DNA of 37,990 nucleotides. Source: Terriglobales bacterium (GTDB lineage: Bacteria > Acidobacteriota > Terriglobia > Terriglobales > Acidobacteriaceae). The DNA lies in contig JACPNP010000045.1 of assembly GCA_016185365.1 (NCBI GenBank), forward strand, positions 1 through 37,990. Direction: 5' to 3'. Under the pieces are notes generated by a model, which worked only from the letters and a program-made list of their open reading frames with translations, was not told the origin of the DNA and searched no databases. Positions 16,858 through 23,788 of the stretch are shown here, in pieces. A program made the position numbers and the translations under genes. Position 1 is the stretch's first letter, and every line of letters starts with the position of its first letter.

Positions 16858-18396
16858 ATGGAACTTTTGGAAATCGCGAAACTCCCCACGGCTGAAAACT
16901 CCGCCATTCATTTGAATGCGATGGATAACATCGCCGTCGCCCGCGTGCCGTTATCGCCTGGGGCAGCGCTGCGCATCGACGGCACCGCCGTGACGGTGCG
17001 CGATAGCGTGCCCGCCGGCCATAAGATCGCCATCGCGCGCATTCAGCCGGGCGAGGTGATCCATCGCTACGGCCAATCGATCGGACGCGCCAAGCAACTG
17101 ATCGAGCCCGGCTCCCACGTGCACACGCACAACGTCTCGTTTGAAGAGCAGACGTTCGATTACGAATATCCTGCCGGCGACATCGCCTACCCGGCGCCGG
17201 CAAAAGATATGCCGACTTTCCTCGGCTATCCGCGCGAAGACGGGCGCGCCGGCACGCGGAATTACGTGGCCGTGGTGGCCGCGAGCAACTGCGCCGCGCA
17301 CACTGCGGAACTGATTGCCGCCAGCTTCGACAGCGAAACCCTGCCGCCCAACATCGATGGCGTCGTCGCCTTTCCGCACGGCGAAGGCTGCGGCCATACC
17401 ATTGGCCCCGATACCGTACAACTGCAGCGCACGCTGGCCGGCGTGCTGGCTCATCCCAACGTAAGCGCCGCCATCATTCTGGGCTTGGGGTGCGAGGTCA
17501 ATCAGATCGATCATTACCTTGGCCCCAATGCCCCGCGCTCGACACGTTTAGTCGGGATGACGTTGCAGAATAGCGGTGGCACGCGGGGCGCGCTCGACGC
17601 CGCCCGCCGCGAGATCCGCCAGCTCATGGACCAGGCTTCCGCCGAGCAACGTGTTCCCGTGCCCGCATCCAAAATTGTGCTGGGACTCAACTGCGGCGGC
17701 TCCGATTCCTTCTCCGGCATCACCGCCAACCCGGCGCTCGGCGTCTGCTCGGACATGCTGGCCGCCATTGGCGCGGCGGCGGTGCTGGCCGAAACCACGG
17801 AGATTTTCGGCGCTGAGCATTTATTGGTAAAGCGCGCGCGCAATCGCAAGGTCGCCGAAAAACTGCTGGGAATGGTCAAGGGATACAAGCAGTATTTGAA
17901 TCGTTTCGGCGGCAGCTTCGACGACAATCCCTCCCCGGGCAACAAAGAAGGCGGGCTCACCAACATTTTGGAAAAATCGCTGGGCGCGGTAGCCAAAGCC
18001 GGCAAATCACCGCTCATGGATGTCGTCGATTACGCCGAGCGCGTCACCTCGCCCGGCTTCGTTTTCATGAATACGCCCGGCTACGACCCGGTCTCGCTCA
18101 CCGGCCTCGCCGCCGGCGGCTGCAACCTGATCGCATTCACGACCGGACGCGGCAGTGCGATTGGATTTCCATCGATTCCCGTAATCAAGATCGCGACCAA
18201 CGGCATCACCTACCGCCGCATGATCGACAACATGGACATCAACGCGGGCACCATCGCCGATGGCGACAAGAGCATCGAGCAAGTGGGCCGTGAGATTTTC
18301 GACATGGTGCTGAAAACCGCTTCCGGCCAGAAGACCTGCGCGGAGCGTTTGGGGCACAAGGAATTCGTGCCCTGGCGCGTCGGCCCGGTGCTGTAA
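16858..18396 (+). CDS. uxaA: UxaA family altronate/galactarate-type hydrolase (dehydratase)
   Basis: 512 residues, close to the 495 of E. coli UxaA. The N-terminal SAF-like domain covers about residues 1-100 (VARVPLSPGAALRIDGTAVT; HKIAIARIQPGEVIHRYGQS). The catalytic region follows with GYPREDGRAGTRNYVAV, NCAAHTAE, FPHGEGCGHTIG, LGLGCEVNQI and GLNCGGSDSFSGITANPALG, all characteristic of altronate and galactarate dehydratases. The expected reaction is dehydration of D-altronate to 2-keto-3-deoxygluconate in hexuronate breakdown; D-galactarate or another aldonate is possible. No uxaB, uxaC or kdgK gene lies nearby. Cytoplasmic. Same strand and close to its neighbours, 12 bases before the DsbA-like gene. 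The symbol rests on family, not on assayed substrate. Confidence 0.88.
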   Translation: MELLEIAKLPTAENSAIHLNAMDNIAVARVPLSPGAALRIDGTAVTVRDSVPAGHKIAIARIQPGEVIHRYGQSIGRAKQLIEPGSHVHTHNVSFEEQTFDYEYPAGDIAYPAPAKDMPTFLGYPREDGRAGTRNYVAVVAASNCAAHTAELIAASFDSETLPPNIDGVVAFPHGEGCGHTIGPDTVQLQRTLAGVLAHPNVSAAIILGLGCEVNQIDHYLGPNAPRSTRLVGMTLQNSGGTRGALDAARREIRQLMDQASAEQRVPVPASKIVLGLNCGGSDSFSGITANPALGVCSDMLAAIGAAAVLAETTEIFGAEHLLVKRARNRKVAEKLLGMVKGYKQYLNRFGGSFDDNPSPGNKEGGLTNILEKSLGAVAKAGKSPLMDVVDYAERVTSPGFVFMNTPGYDPVSLTGLAAGGCNLIAFTTGRGSAIGFPSIPVIKIATNGITYRRMIDNMDINAGTIADGDKSIEQVGREIFDMVLKTASGQKTCAERLGHKEFVPWRVGPVL

Positions 18397-18404
18397 GGCG
18401 CGAT

Positions 18405-18410
18405 TACAAT
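18405..18410 (+). promoter_or_regulatory. Probable -10 box of the DsbA-like gene
   Basis: TACAAT directly after the uxaA stop, 7 bases before the ATG at 18418 (4 before the ATG at 18415). It overlaps the earliest possible ATG at 18409, so if used it excludes that start and gives a leaderless message. Confidence 0.4.
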
Positions 18411-18417
18411 GGGAATG

Positions 18418-19350
18418 ATGCCTCGAATTCTTCGCGCTGCTTGCATAATTGGCGTACTGGCGGGAGTGATGCCGGCCGCCGATACCAAGCCTGCCGGCAA
18501 GACTGCCTTCGACAAGGCCGCGATGGAAACTTACGTGCGCCACTTGTTCGTCTGGTCCAACAAAATCAAAGTGGAGATTGGCGATCCCAAGCCGTCGTCT
18601 GTGCCTGGCCTGCAGGAAGTGAAGGTAACCGCCTCCGCCGAGGGCGCGCGGCACGAGGAGATTTTCTACGCTTCCAAAGACGGCCAGAAAATTATTCGCG
18701 GCCTGGCTTTCGACGTCAACCAGAATCCGTTCAAACCGCAGCTCGACAAGCTGCACACTCAGAACGAGCCGAGCTTCGGAACGCCGGGCGCGCCCGTGGT
18801 TCTGGTAGTCTTCAGCGATTTCGAGTGTCCCTACTGCAAGGAAGAAGCCAAGGTGCTGCGCACCAACCTGTTGAGCACCTATCCCAAGGAAGTGCGCCTG
18901 TACTTCAAGAATTTCCCGCTGACCCAGCTTCATCCCTGGGCCAAGCCCGCCGCCATCGCCGGCCGCTGCGTCTACCAGCAGAAACCGGACGCCTTCTGGC
19001 TGTATCACGATTGGATTTTCGAGCATCAGGGCGAAATCACCCAGCAGAATCTTTCCGCCAAAATCGCCGACTTCATCAAGGGCAAGGAAATCGACGAGCT
19101 GCAGCTCAATCGCTGCATGGAAACGAAAGCTACCGAAGCCGATGTCGACCGCTCCATGAAGGAAGGCCAGGCGCTCGCAGTCACTGCCACGCCAACCGTG
19201 TTCGTCAACGGCCGCCAGCTGCCGGGCCAGCAGGCCTCCTGGCCGAATCTGCGGGCCATCATCGATTTTGAAATCGAATATCAGAAGACCGCGAAAAATG
19301 CCGGCGAAGACTGCGGCTGCGAAGTGACCCTGCCCTCGCCACTCAACTAA
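18418..19350 (+). CDS. DsbA-family thioredoxin-like secreted protein
   Basis: About 310 residues (starts at 18409, 18415 or 18418 are all in frame). It begins with a signal peptide (MPRILRAACIIGVLAGVMPA). A first module of about 90 residues (TYVRHLFVWSNKIKVEIGDP) precedes the thioredoxin fold. The redox motif CPYC lies at about residues 137-140 (SDFECPYCKEEAKVL), and the cis-proline loop TATPTVFVNG lies about 120 residues further on. The C-terminus has a second cysteine pair (DCGCEV). This is the DSBA-like thioredoxin group common in Acidobacteria, acting in the periplasm on disulfides. The stop codon TAA is directly followed by the ATG of the M28 peptidase, so the two are translationally linked. 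Confidence 0.86.
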   Translation: MPRILRAACIIGVLAGVMPAADTKPAGKTAFDKAAMETYVRHLFVWSNKIKVEIGDPKPSSVPGLQEVKVTASAEGARHEEIFYASKDGQKIIRGLAFDVNQNPFKPQLDKLHTQNEPSFGTPGAPVVLVVFSDFECPYCKEEAKVLRTNLLSTYPKEVRLYFKNFPLTQLHPWAKPAAIAGRCVYQQKPDAFWLYHDWIFEHQGEITQQNLSAKIADFIKGKEIDELQLNRCMETKATEADVDRSMKEGQALAVTATPTVFVNGRQLPGQQASWPNLRAIIDFEIEYQKTAKNAGEDCGCEVTLPSPLN

Positions 19351-21228
19351 ATGAAACTTTTCCCCCATTGGATTAGGCTTTCTCCGCGTTCTCTGCGTCT
19401 CTACGCGGTACTACTTGTAGCCTTTCTAGCCCTCAGCGCCGGGCCGCCGACGATGTCGGTTGACCGCTATCTGGACGAAGTGAAATTTCTCGCCTCGCCC
19501 GACATGCGCGGCCGCGCCACCGGCTCACGCGAGCTCGAAAAAGCCGCCGAGTATATTGCCGGCAACTTCAAAGCCATCGGCCTTCAGCCCGTGGGCGGCT
19601 CCGGATACCTGCAGCCGTTTTCGGTGACGACCAACGCCCGCTTGGGCGGCGCCAATCATTTTGAATACACCGAGAGCGGCCACCCAACCGCCCTCAAGCT
19701 GAGCGATGATTTTCTGCCCTTCAATTTTTCGGCGCGCGGCAAAGTATCCGGCCGCGTAGTGTTCGCCGGCTACGGCATCACCGCCCCGGAATATGGCTAC
19801 GACGACTACGCCGGCTTGGACGTGCGCGACAAGCTGGTGCTGATTCTGCGCCACGAACCGCAAGAGTACGACGAGAAAAGCGTGTTCGACGGCCGGGTCT
19901 ACACCGAGCACTCGCAATTCTTCAGTAAGGCCGTCAACGCCAAGATGCATGGCGCGCGCGGCGTGATCCTGATCAACGACCAGGCCAACCACCGCGGCGA
20001 CGGCGATGACATGGAGAAATTCGGCAAGACCGTCGGACCGAATGACGCCGGAATCCCGTTCGTGCAAATCCGCTTCGACCTTGCCTCACGCTGGATTAAA
20101 GCATCCGGCAAGGATCTGGACGAAGAAGCCGCCGCCATCGACCGCGATCTGAAGCCGCACTCTTTCCCGCTCGCCGGCTCACTCGAAGTGCGCGCCAACG
20201 TCGATGTGGAGCGCGTCATCAAAACCGTGCATAACGTGGCCGGCTATCTGGCGGGTTTGACGGATGAATACATCGTGATCGGCGCGCATTTCGACCACCT
20301 CGGCCTGGGCGAGCAATTTTCCATGGCGCCCTCGCTCGCCGGAACTACCGTGCATCCCGGCGCCGACGACAACGCGTCCGGAACCGCCGGCGTCATCGAG
20401 CTGGCGCGCTGGTTCGCCGCCCAGCCCAAGCAAGCCCGCGGCATTCTGTTCATGACTTTCGCCGGCGAAGAACTCGGCCTGCTGGGCTCGAGCTTTTACG
20501 TCAATCATCCCTCCCTGCCCTTGGGGAAAGCCGTAGCCATGATCAATATGGACATGATCGGGCGCGTGCGCGACGGCAAAGTGTACATCGGCGGCACCGC
20601 CACCGGGTCGACGCTCAAAGCCATCGTAGAGCCGGTGATTCAGCATCATAAAGAGCTGCGTTTCGATTACTCCGATACCAGCGGCTATGGCTCGAGCGAT
20701 CACACCTCGTTCACCACCAAACAGGTGCCGGTGCTGTTTTTCTTTTCCGGATTGCATGGCGATTACCATAAGCCGAGCGATACCTGGGACAAGATCGAGG
20801 GTCCGGAAACGGTGGGGCTGCTCGGAGTCATCGGAGAAATCGGCGCGAAACTGCGCGAAGCGGGCGAGCGGCCGCAGTTTGTGCGGGTGAAAGAAGTGGC
20901 GTCGCCGCATGGCGATGTGGCAGTGGCCGGAACATCGGCTTCGTCGTCTGCAAGCTCCGGCTATGGCCCCGATTTCGGCAGTATTCCGGACTTCGCCGAA
21001 GTTCCGACCGGCGTGCGCTTTGCCGACGTGCGCGACGGGTCGCCGGCGGCCGAAGCCGGCCTGCGCGGCGGAGACATTCTGGTGGAATTCGACGGCAAAC
21101 CCATCGCCAACCTCTACGACTTCACCTACGCGCTGCGCAGCAAGAAACCGGGCGACCTGGTCACGGTGAAAGTGCTGCGCGACGGCAAGCCCACCACGGC
21201 CAAGGTTCTTTTGCGCAAAAGGAAGTGA
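19351..21228 (+). CDS. M28 family metallopeptidase with PA and PDZ domains, exported
   Basis: 625 residues. An N-terminal hydrophobic segment (RLYAVLLVAFLALSAG) is a signal peptide or anchor. A PA-type insert covers about 125-270. The M28 zinc ligands are visible: His313 (GAHFDHLG), Asp339 (HPGADDNASG), Glu373-Glu374 (FAGEELGLL), Asp401 (INMDMIGR) and His473 (GDYHKPSDTWD). A C-terminal PDZ domain occupies about 550-625 (GVRFADVRDGSPAAEAGLRG). It should be an exported aminopeptidase, with PDZ recruiting or orienting substrates. The start ATG touches the DsbA-like stop. Bases 19377-19411, inside the signal sequence, match a type of low-complexity repeat, so this N-terminus may be repeat-derived. 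ATG at 19453 would give a leaderless-peptide version. Confidence 0.88.
   Translation: MKLFPHWIRLSPRSLRLYAVLLVAFLALSAGPPTMSVDRYLDEVKFLASPDMRGRATGSRELEKAAEYIAGNFKAIGLQPVGGSGYLQPFSVTTNARLGGANHFEYTESGHPTALKLSDDFLPFNFSARGKVSGRVVFAGYGITAPEYGYDDYAGLDVRDKLVLILRHEPQEYDEKSVFDGRVYTEHSQFFSKAVNAKMHGARGVILINDQANHRGDGDDMEKFGKTVGPNDAGIPFVQIRFDLASRWIKASGKDLDEEAAAIDRDLKPHSFPLAGSLEVRANVDVERVIKTVHNVAGYLAGLTDEYIVIGAHFDHLGLGEQFSMAPSLAGTTVHPGADDNASGTAGVIELARWFAAQPKQARGILFMTFAGEELGLLGSSFYVNHPSLPLGKAVAMINMDMIGRVRDGKVYIGGTATGSTLKAIVEPVIQHHKELRFDYSDTSGYGSSDHTSFTTKQVPVLFFFSGLHGDYHKPSDTWDKIEGPETVGLLGVIGEIGAKLREAGERPQFVRVKEVASPHGDVAVAGTSASSSASSGYGPDFGSIPDFAEVPTGVRFADVRDGSPAAEAGLRGGDILVEFDGKPIANLYDFTYALRSKKPGDLVTVKVLRDGKPTTAKVLLRKRK
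19377..19411 (+). repeat. Tandem-like GCGT/TCTC repeat inside the M28 signal peptide
   Basis: The segment reads as three degenerate units: TCTCCGCGT, TCTCTGCGT and CTCTACGCGG. Sequences of this TCTCTGCGTCTCTGCGG type occur as dispersed intergenic repeats in many environmental bacteria (recalled, not searched). Here it encodes LSPRSLRLYAV. Confidence 0.4.
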
Positions 21229-21269
21229 ATTGTTCGCCCGGCCAGCCGATGTGTGCATAGAGACCCTCT

Positions 21270-21914
21270 ATGCCACAACCCGCCGAAGGACCCCCTGATA
21301 CCGAACCACCAGCCGTTGCCGGTCAGCAGGTATGGCCGCTGCCTCCGCTGATCCTGCATCCGTTCAGCGGGCAAGCCGGGCCCGGCAAACTGCTCGAAGG
21401 GTCGAAAGCCGCGCTGATGCTCGCCGGCGTGCTGCCGCGCGGCGGCGCCGACACCGAAGAACTTACCCGCAAACTCCTCGAAGGCCGCTATTGCGAAGTC
21501 CGCATGATCTATTACATGGGGCGCGACCTGCAGCGCTGGGTGAGCCAATGCGTGGAAGTGATCGCCCACATTCCGGAGCTGGACGGAAAGCGCATCGGGC
21601 CCTCCAGCTTTTGCCGGCTGCTGGTTGACGATCCTCCCGCCTCGGTGCGCCTGAAGCTGGAGGGATGGGGCGTCAGCGACTACAAGCTGGTTTTCTCGCG
21701 GGCTCTCGGACTGAGCGCGGTTTTTCGCAAAGTGCCTCTGGCGGAAAGCCTCAGCGACGATTTTCTGCGCAACTATCACCGCTTTGCCGACCACCTGTTT
21801 GCGTGCACCGAGCGCCTGGAGCCATTTGCCGTCATTCACGCCGTCAATTTCCAGTTCGATCTCTACGGCTCCGGCGAATTCTCCCGCATTCTGGCCGAGC
21901 AGTGGGGAGAATGA
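21270..21914 (+). CDS. Hypothetical protein
   Basis: 214 residues, no signal peptide or membrane segment, and I do not recognise the family. The first 30 residues are proline-rich and probably disordered (PAEGPPDTEPPAVAGQQVWP). A mixed alpha/beta region follows with LLEGSKAALMLAGVLPRGGA, EGRYCEVRMIYYMGRDLQRW, and FADHLFACTERLEPFAVIHA. The codon use is like its neighbours, so it is likely a real gene. It starts at the ATG at 21270, 41 bases after the M28 stop, without a clear ribosome-binding site. Function unknown. Confidence 0.7.
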   Translation: MPQPAEGPPDTEPPAVAGQQVWPLPPLILHPFSGQAGPGKLLEGSKAALMLAGVLPRGGADTEELTRKLLEGRYCEVRMIYYMGRDLQRWVSQCVEVIAHIPELDGKRIGPSSFCRLLVDDPPASVRLKLEGWGVSDYKLVFSRALGLSAVFRKVPLAESLSDDFLRNYHRFADHLFACTERLEPFAVIHAVNFQFDLYGSGEFSRILAEQWGE

Positions 21915-21962
21915 GCACTCGATCTCGACGTTTGAAATTTTCGATCACGAAAGAGGAACGAA

Positions 21963-22040
21963 ATGACGGGCAGCAAATACGCCAATGAACTGAAGCGAAA
22001 AGCTTTCCGCGACTCGATCAGCAAAACAGGTACAGGATAA
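21963..22040 (+). CDS. Candidate 25-residue small protein
   Basis: An open frame ATG to TAA encodes a basic 25-residue peptide beginning MTGSKYANELKRKAFRDSIS. The reason to list it is the strong Shine-Dalgarno AAAGAGGA ending about 5 bases before the ATG, better than those of most full-length genes here. An alternative 25-codon frame starting at 21911 overlaps the previous stop (ATGA) but lacks this site. The KYANELKRKAFR stretch faintly recalls the start of IS3-type OrfA proteins, so a transposase remnant is possible. No support from conservation is available. Confidence 0.3.
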   Translation: MTGSKYANELKRKAFRDSISKTGTG

Positions 22041-22077
22041 ACCACAAAATGGCGGGCCGAGCCCATGGCAGTCAAAG

Positions 22078-22096
22078 GGCAGGTCCCCGACCTGCC
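22078..22096. repeat. Short perfect hairpin, REP-like
   Basis: Eight-base arms GGCAGGTC and GACCTGCC flank CCC, forming a stable hairpin about 30 bases upstream of the -10 box of the LarA-like gene. It lacks a T-run, so it is not a standard terminator; an operator or repeat element is possible. Confidence 0.45.
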
Positions 22097-22124
22097 AAAG
22101 CAGTGGCCCACGTGCCCGCATTGC

Positions 22125-22130
22125 TATAAT
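22125..22130 (+). promoter_or_regulatory. -10 box of the LarA-like gene, leaderless arrangement
   Basis: A perfect TATAAT lies 6 bases before the ATG at 22137, so transcription should begin at the A of the start codon. There is no Shine-Dalgarno. This also decides the start: an upstream in-frame ATG at 22065 would precede the promoter. Confidence 0.6.
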
Positions 22131-22136
22131 TCCGTC

Positions 22137-23420
22137 ATGCCGTTTCCCCGCCTGTTGATTGCGCGCCAGAAATTCCCGGATCGCCATATTCCCGATATCC
22201 CCGCCGCGGTCGCGCGCGAGCTGGGTCAATCGCCATTTGCCACCGCGCTCGCGCCCGGATCGCGCGTAGCCATCGGCGTCGGCAGCCGCGGCATCGCCAA
22301 TATCGCGACGATCGCACGCGCGGTCGTCGATTTCTGGAAAAGCAAGGGCATGCAGCCATTCATCTTTCCGGCGATGGGCAGCCACGGCGCCGCCACCGCG
22401 CAGGGGCAGGCGGACGTACTGGCGCATTACGGCATCATCCAGGAAACCACGGGCTGCCCCATCGTCAGTTCGCTCGAGGTGGTATCGCTCGGCAAGACCG
22501 CCGAAGGCATTGAAGCCTTTATGGACCGCAATGCCCATGAGAGTGACGGCGTGATGCTGCTGGGCCGGGTGAAATGGCACACCGATTTTGCCGGCCAGAT
22601 CGAAAGCGGCCTCTTCAAGATGATGGCCATCGGCTTGGGCAAGTTTGCCGGAGCGCAGCGCTATCATACCTACGCCCACAAACTGGGCCTGGCGCAAGTC
22701 GTGCGCAGCATTGGGCGGCAGGTGCTGGCGTCGGGGAAAATTCTCGGCGGGCTAGCGATTCTGGAAGATGCTTACCATCAGACGGCGCAGGTAAGCGCCG
22801 TGCCGGTCGGAGAGATGGAGCAGCGCGAGGAGGAATTATTGCGCCTGGTGAAATCGTGGATGGGCCGTATTCCAGTCGATCTCGACGTTTTGATTCTGGA
22901 TGAGATTGGCAAAAACATCAGCGGCGCCGGCATGGATACGAAGGTCGTGAACCGCAGCGTTTACGGCCAATACAACTTATGGCCGGATGCGCCTCGCATT
23001 GAGCGCATCTTCATTCGCGATTTGAGTGAGTTGAGTTACGGCAACGCGGTAGGAATCGGAATGGCGGACATCGTTTGCGACCGGCTGCTCGAGAAAGTGG
23101 ACTGGAAGCCGACCTCGATCAACGCCATTACCGCCTCCACGCCGCAAGCCATGCGGATACCGGCGCATTTCCCCACCGACCGCGAATGCCTGGAGCGGAT
23201 TTCACCCACCGCCGGCAAAGTCGATCTCAACGACGTTACCTACGGCTGGATTCGCAATACCCTCGAGCTCGACCGCATCGCGCTCAGCGAAAACCTGCTG
23301 CCGGCGCTCCGCAACAACCCGCTCATCGAGATCGTGGGAACCCGCGAAATGGAATTCGACGCCGCCGGCAATTTGCACGGGGTGCCGGTTCCTGCCGCCG
23401 AGCCGGTGGGAACTCACTAA
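22137..23420 (+). CDS. LarA-like (lactate racemase domain, DUF2088) protein, probable nickel-pincer-cofactor isomerase
   Basis: 427 residues from the ATG at 22137. The N-terminal domain includes SRVAIGVGSRGIANIATIAR and FIFPAMGSHGAATAQGQADV, matching the LarA N-terminal phosphate/substrate-binding region. Later segments HTDFAGQIESGLFKMMAIGL and DEIGKNISGAGMDTKVVNRS belong to the diverged LarA-like subgroup. LarA itself racemises lactate with a nickel-pincer nucleotide; diverged subgroups act on other 2-hydroxyacids or sugar acids. Cofactor synthesis genes larB, larC and larE are not in the window. Substrate unknown. The proximity of an UxaA-type dehydratase makes a sugar acid plausible but unproven. 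Confidence 0.83.
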   Translation: MPFPRLLIARQKFPDRHIPDIPAAVARELGQSPFATALAPGSRVAIGVGSRGIANIATIARAVVDFWKSKGMQPFIFPAMGSHGAATAQGQADVLAHYGIIQETTGCPIVSSLEVVSLGKTAEGIEAFMDRNAHESDGVMLLGRVKWHTDFAGQIESGLFKMMAIGLGKFAGAQRYHTYAHKLGLAQVVRSIGRQVLASGKILGGLAILEDAYHQTAQVSAVPVGEMEQREEELLRLVKSWMGRIPVDLDVLILDEIGKNISGAGMDTKVVNRSVYGQYNLWPDAPRIERIFIRDLSELSYGNAVGIGMADIVCDRLLEKVDWKPTSINAITASTPQAMRIPAHFPTDRECLERISPTAGKVDLNDVTYGWIRNTLELDRIALSENLLPALRNNPLIEIVGTREMEFDAAGNLHGVPVPAAEPVGTH

Positions 23421-23510
23421 TCTGGCTGCGTCAGCGCTGCCATCGCCACCACCGGGTAGTACGCGCAGGCCAGGCCCCGACAGCGCCCTTGCGACCCGCA
23501 AGCCTAACGT

Positions 23511-23705
23511 CTAGCTAGCCGCTGCGGCCGTCATCACCGAGCTGATCTTCGAAAACACGGTGCTGATGCTGCTCGAAACCGAAGGCATCAGAGCGCCCGC
23601 GGCCACCGCCACGAAACCCGCCATCAGAGCATACTCGATCAAGTCCTGACCGCGTGTGTCCGTAACGATCTTCAGACGCATGATCTTGCCGATAAGATTT
23701 TTCAT
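23511..23705 (-). CDS. Flp/Fap-type IVb pilin (orphan)
   Basis: 64 residues with the Flp pilin signature: a short basic leader (MKNLIGKIMRLKIVTDTRG) cut after Gly19, then QDLIEYALMAGFVAVAAGAL with Glu at +5 and Tyr at +6, a single hydrophobic helix, and a Ser/Ala-rich tail. Such pilins are processed by a TadV-type prepilin peptidase and assembled by the Tad machine, none of which is encoded here. GAGGAC is placed about 9 bases before the ATG at 23705. A 22-base near-perfect palindrome lies directly upstream. Many Acidobacteria carry isolated Flp genes, so it may be served by a distant tad locus. Confidence 0.87.
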   Translation of the reverse strand: MKNLIGKIMRLKIVTDTRGQDLIEYALMAGFVAVAAGALMPSVSSSISTVFSKISSVMTAAAAS

Positions 23706-23721
23706 TCGTTTTTGTCCTCGT

Positions 23722-23743
23722 CCACTCCAGAATTCTGGAATGG
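23722..23743. promoter_or_regulatory. 22-bp palindrome upstream of the pilin gene
   Basis: The palindrome has ten of eleven pairs matched and a perfect 14-base core TCCAGAATTCTGGA (23726-23739). It ends 16 bases before the pilin ATG, next to the ribosome-binding site. It could be a repressor operator or an RNA hairpin in the leader. Confidence 0.45.
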
Positions 23744-23788
23744 TTCTAACTAGATATTGCCAGCGTTGCGGCTGGTTTGAAATGAGGT

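Noticed and set aside
18007-19368. Long open frame on the minus strand (453 codons) opposite uxaA and the DsbA-like gene
   Set aside because: The plus-strand genes have full conserved motifs; the antisense product is rich in Arg, His and Gly without motifs, a by-product of GC-rich codon bias.
20179-21258. Minus-strand frame of 359 codons opposite the M28 peptidase
   Set aside because: All zinc ligands of M28 lie on the plus strand; the antisense frame has no recognisable domain.
21911-21988. 25-codon frame overlapping the stop of the unknown gene (ATGA)
   Set aside because: No ribosome-binding site of its own and Arg/Lys-rich sequence; the frame at 21963 is better supported.
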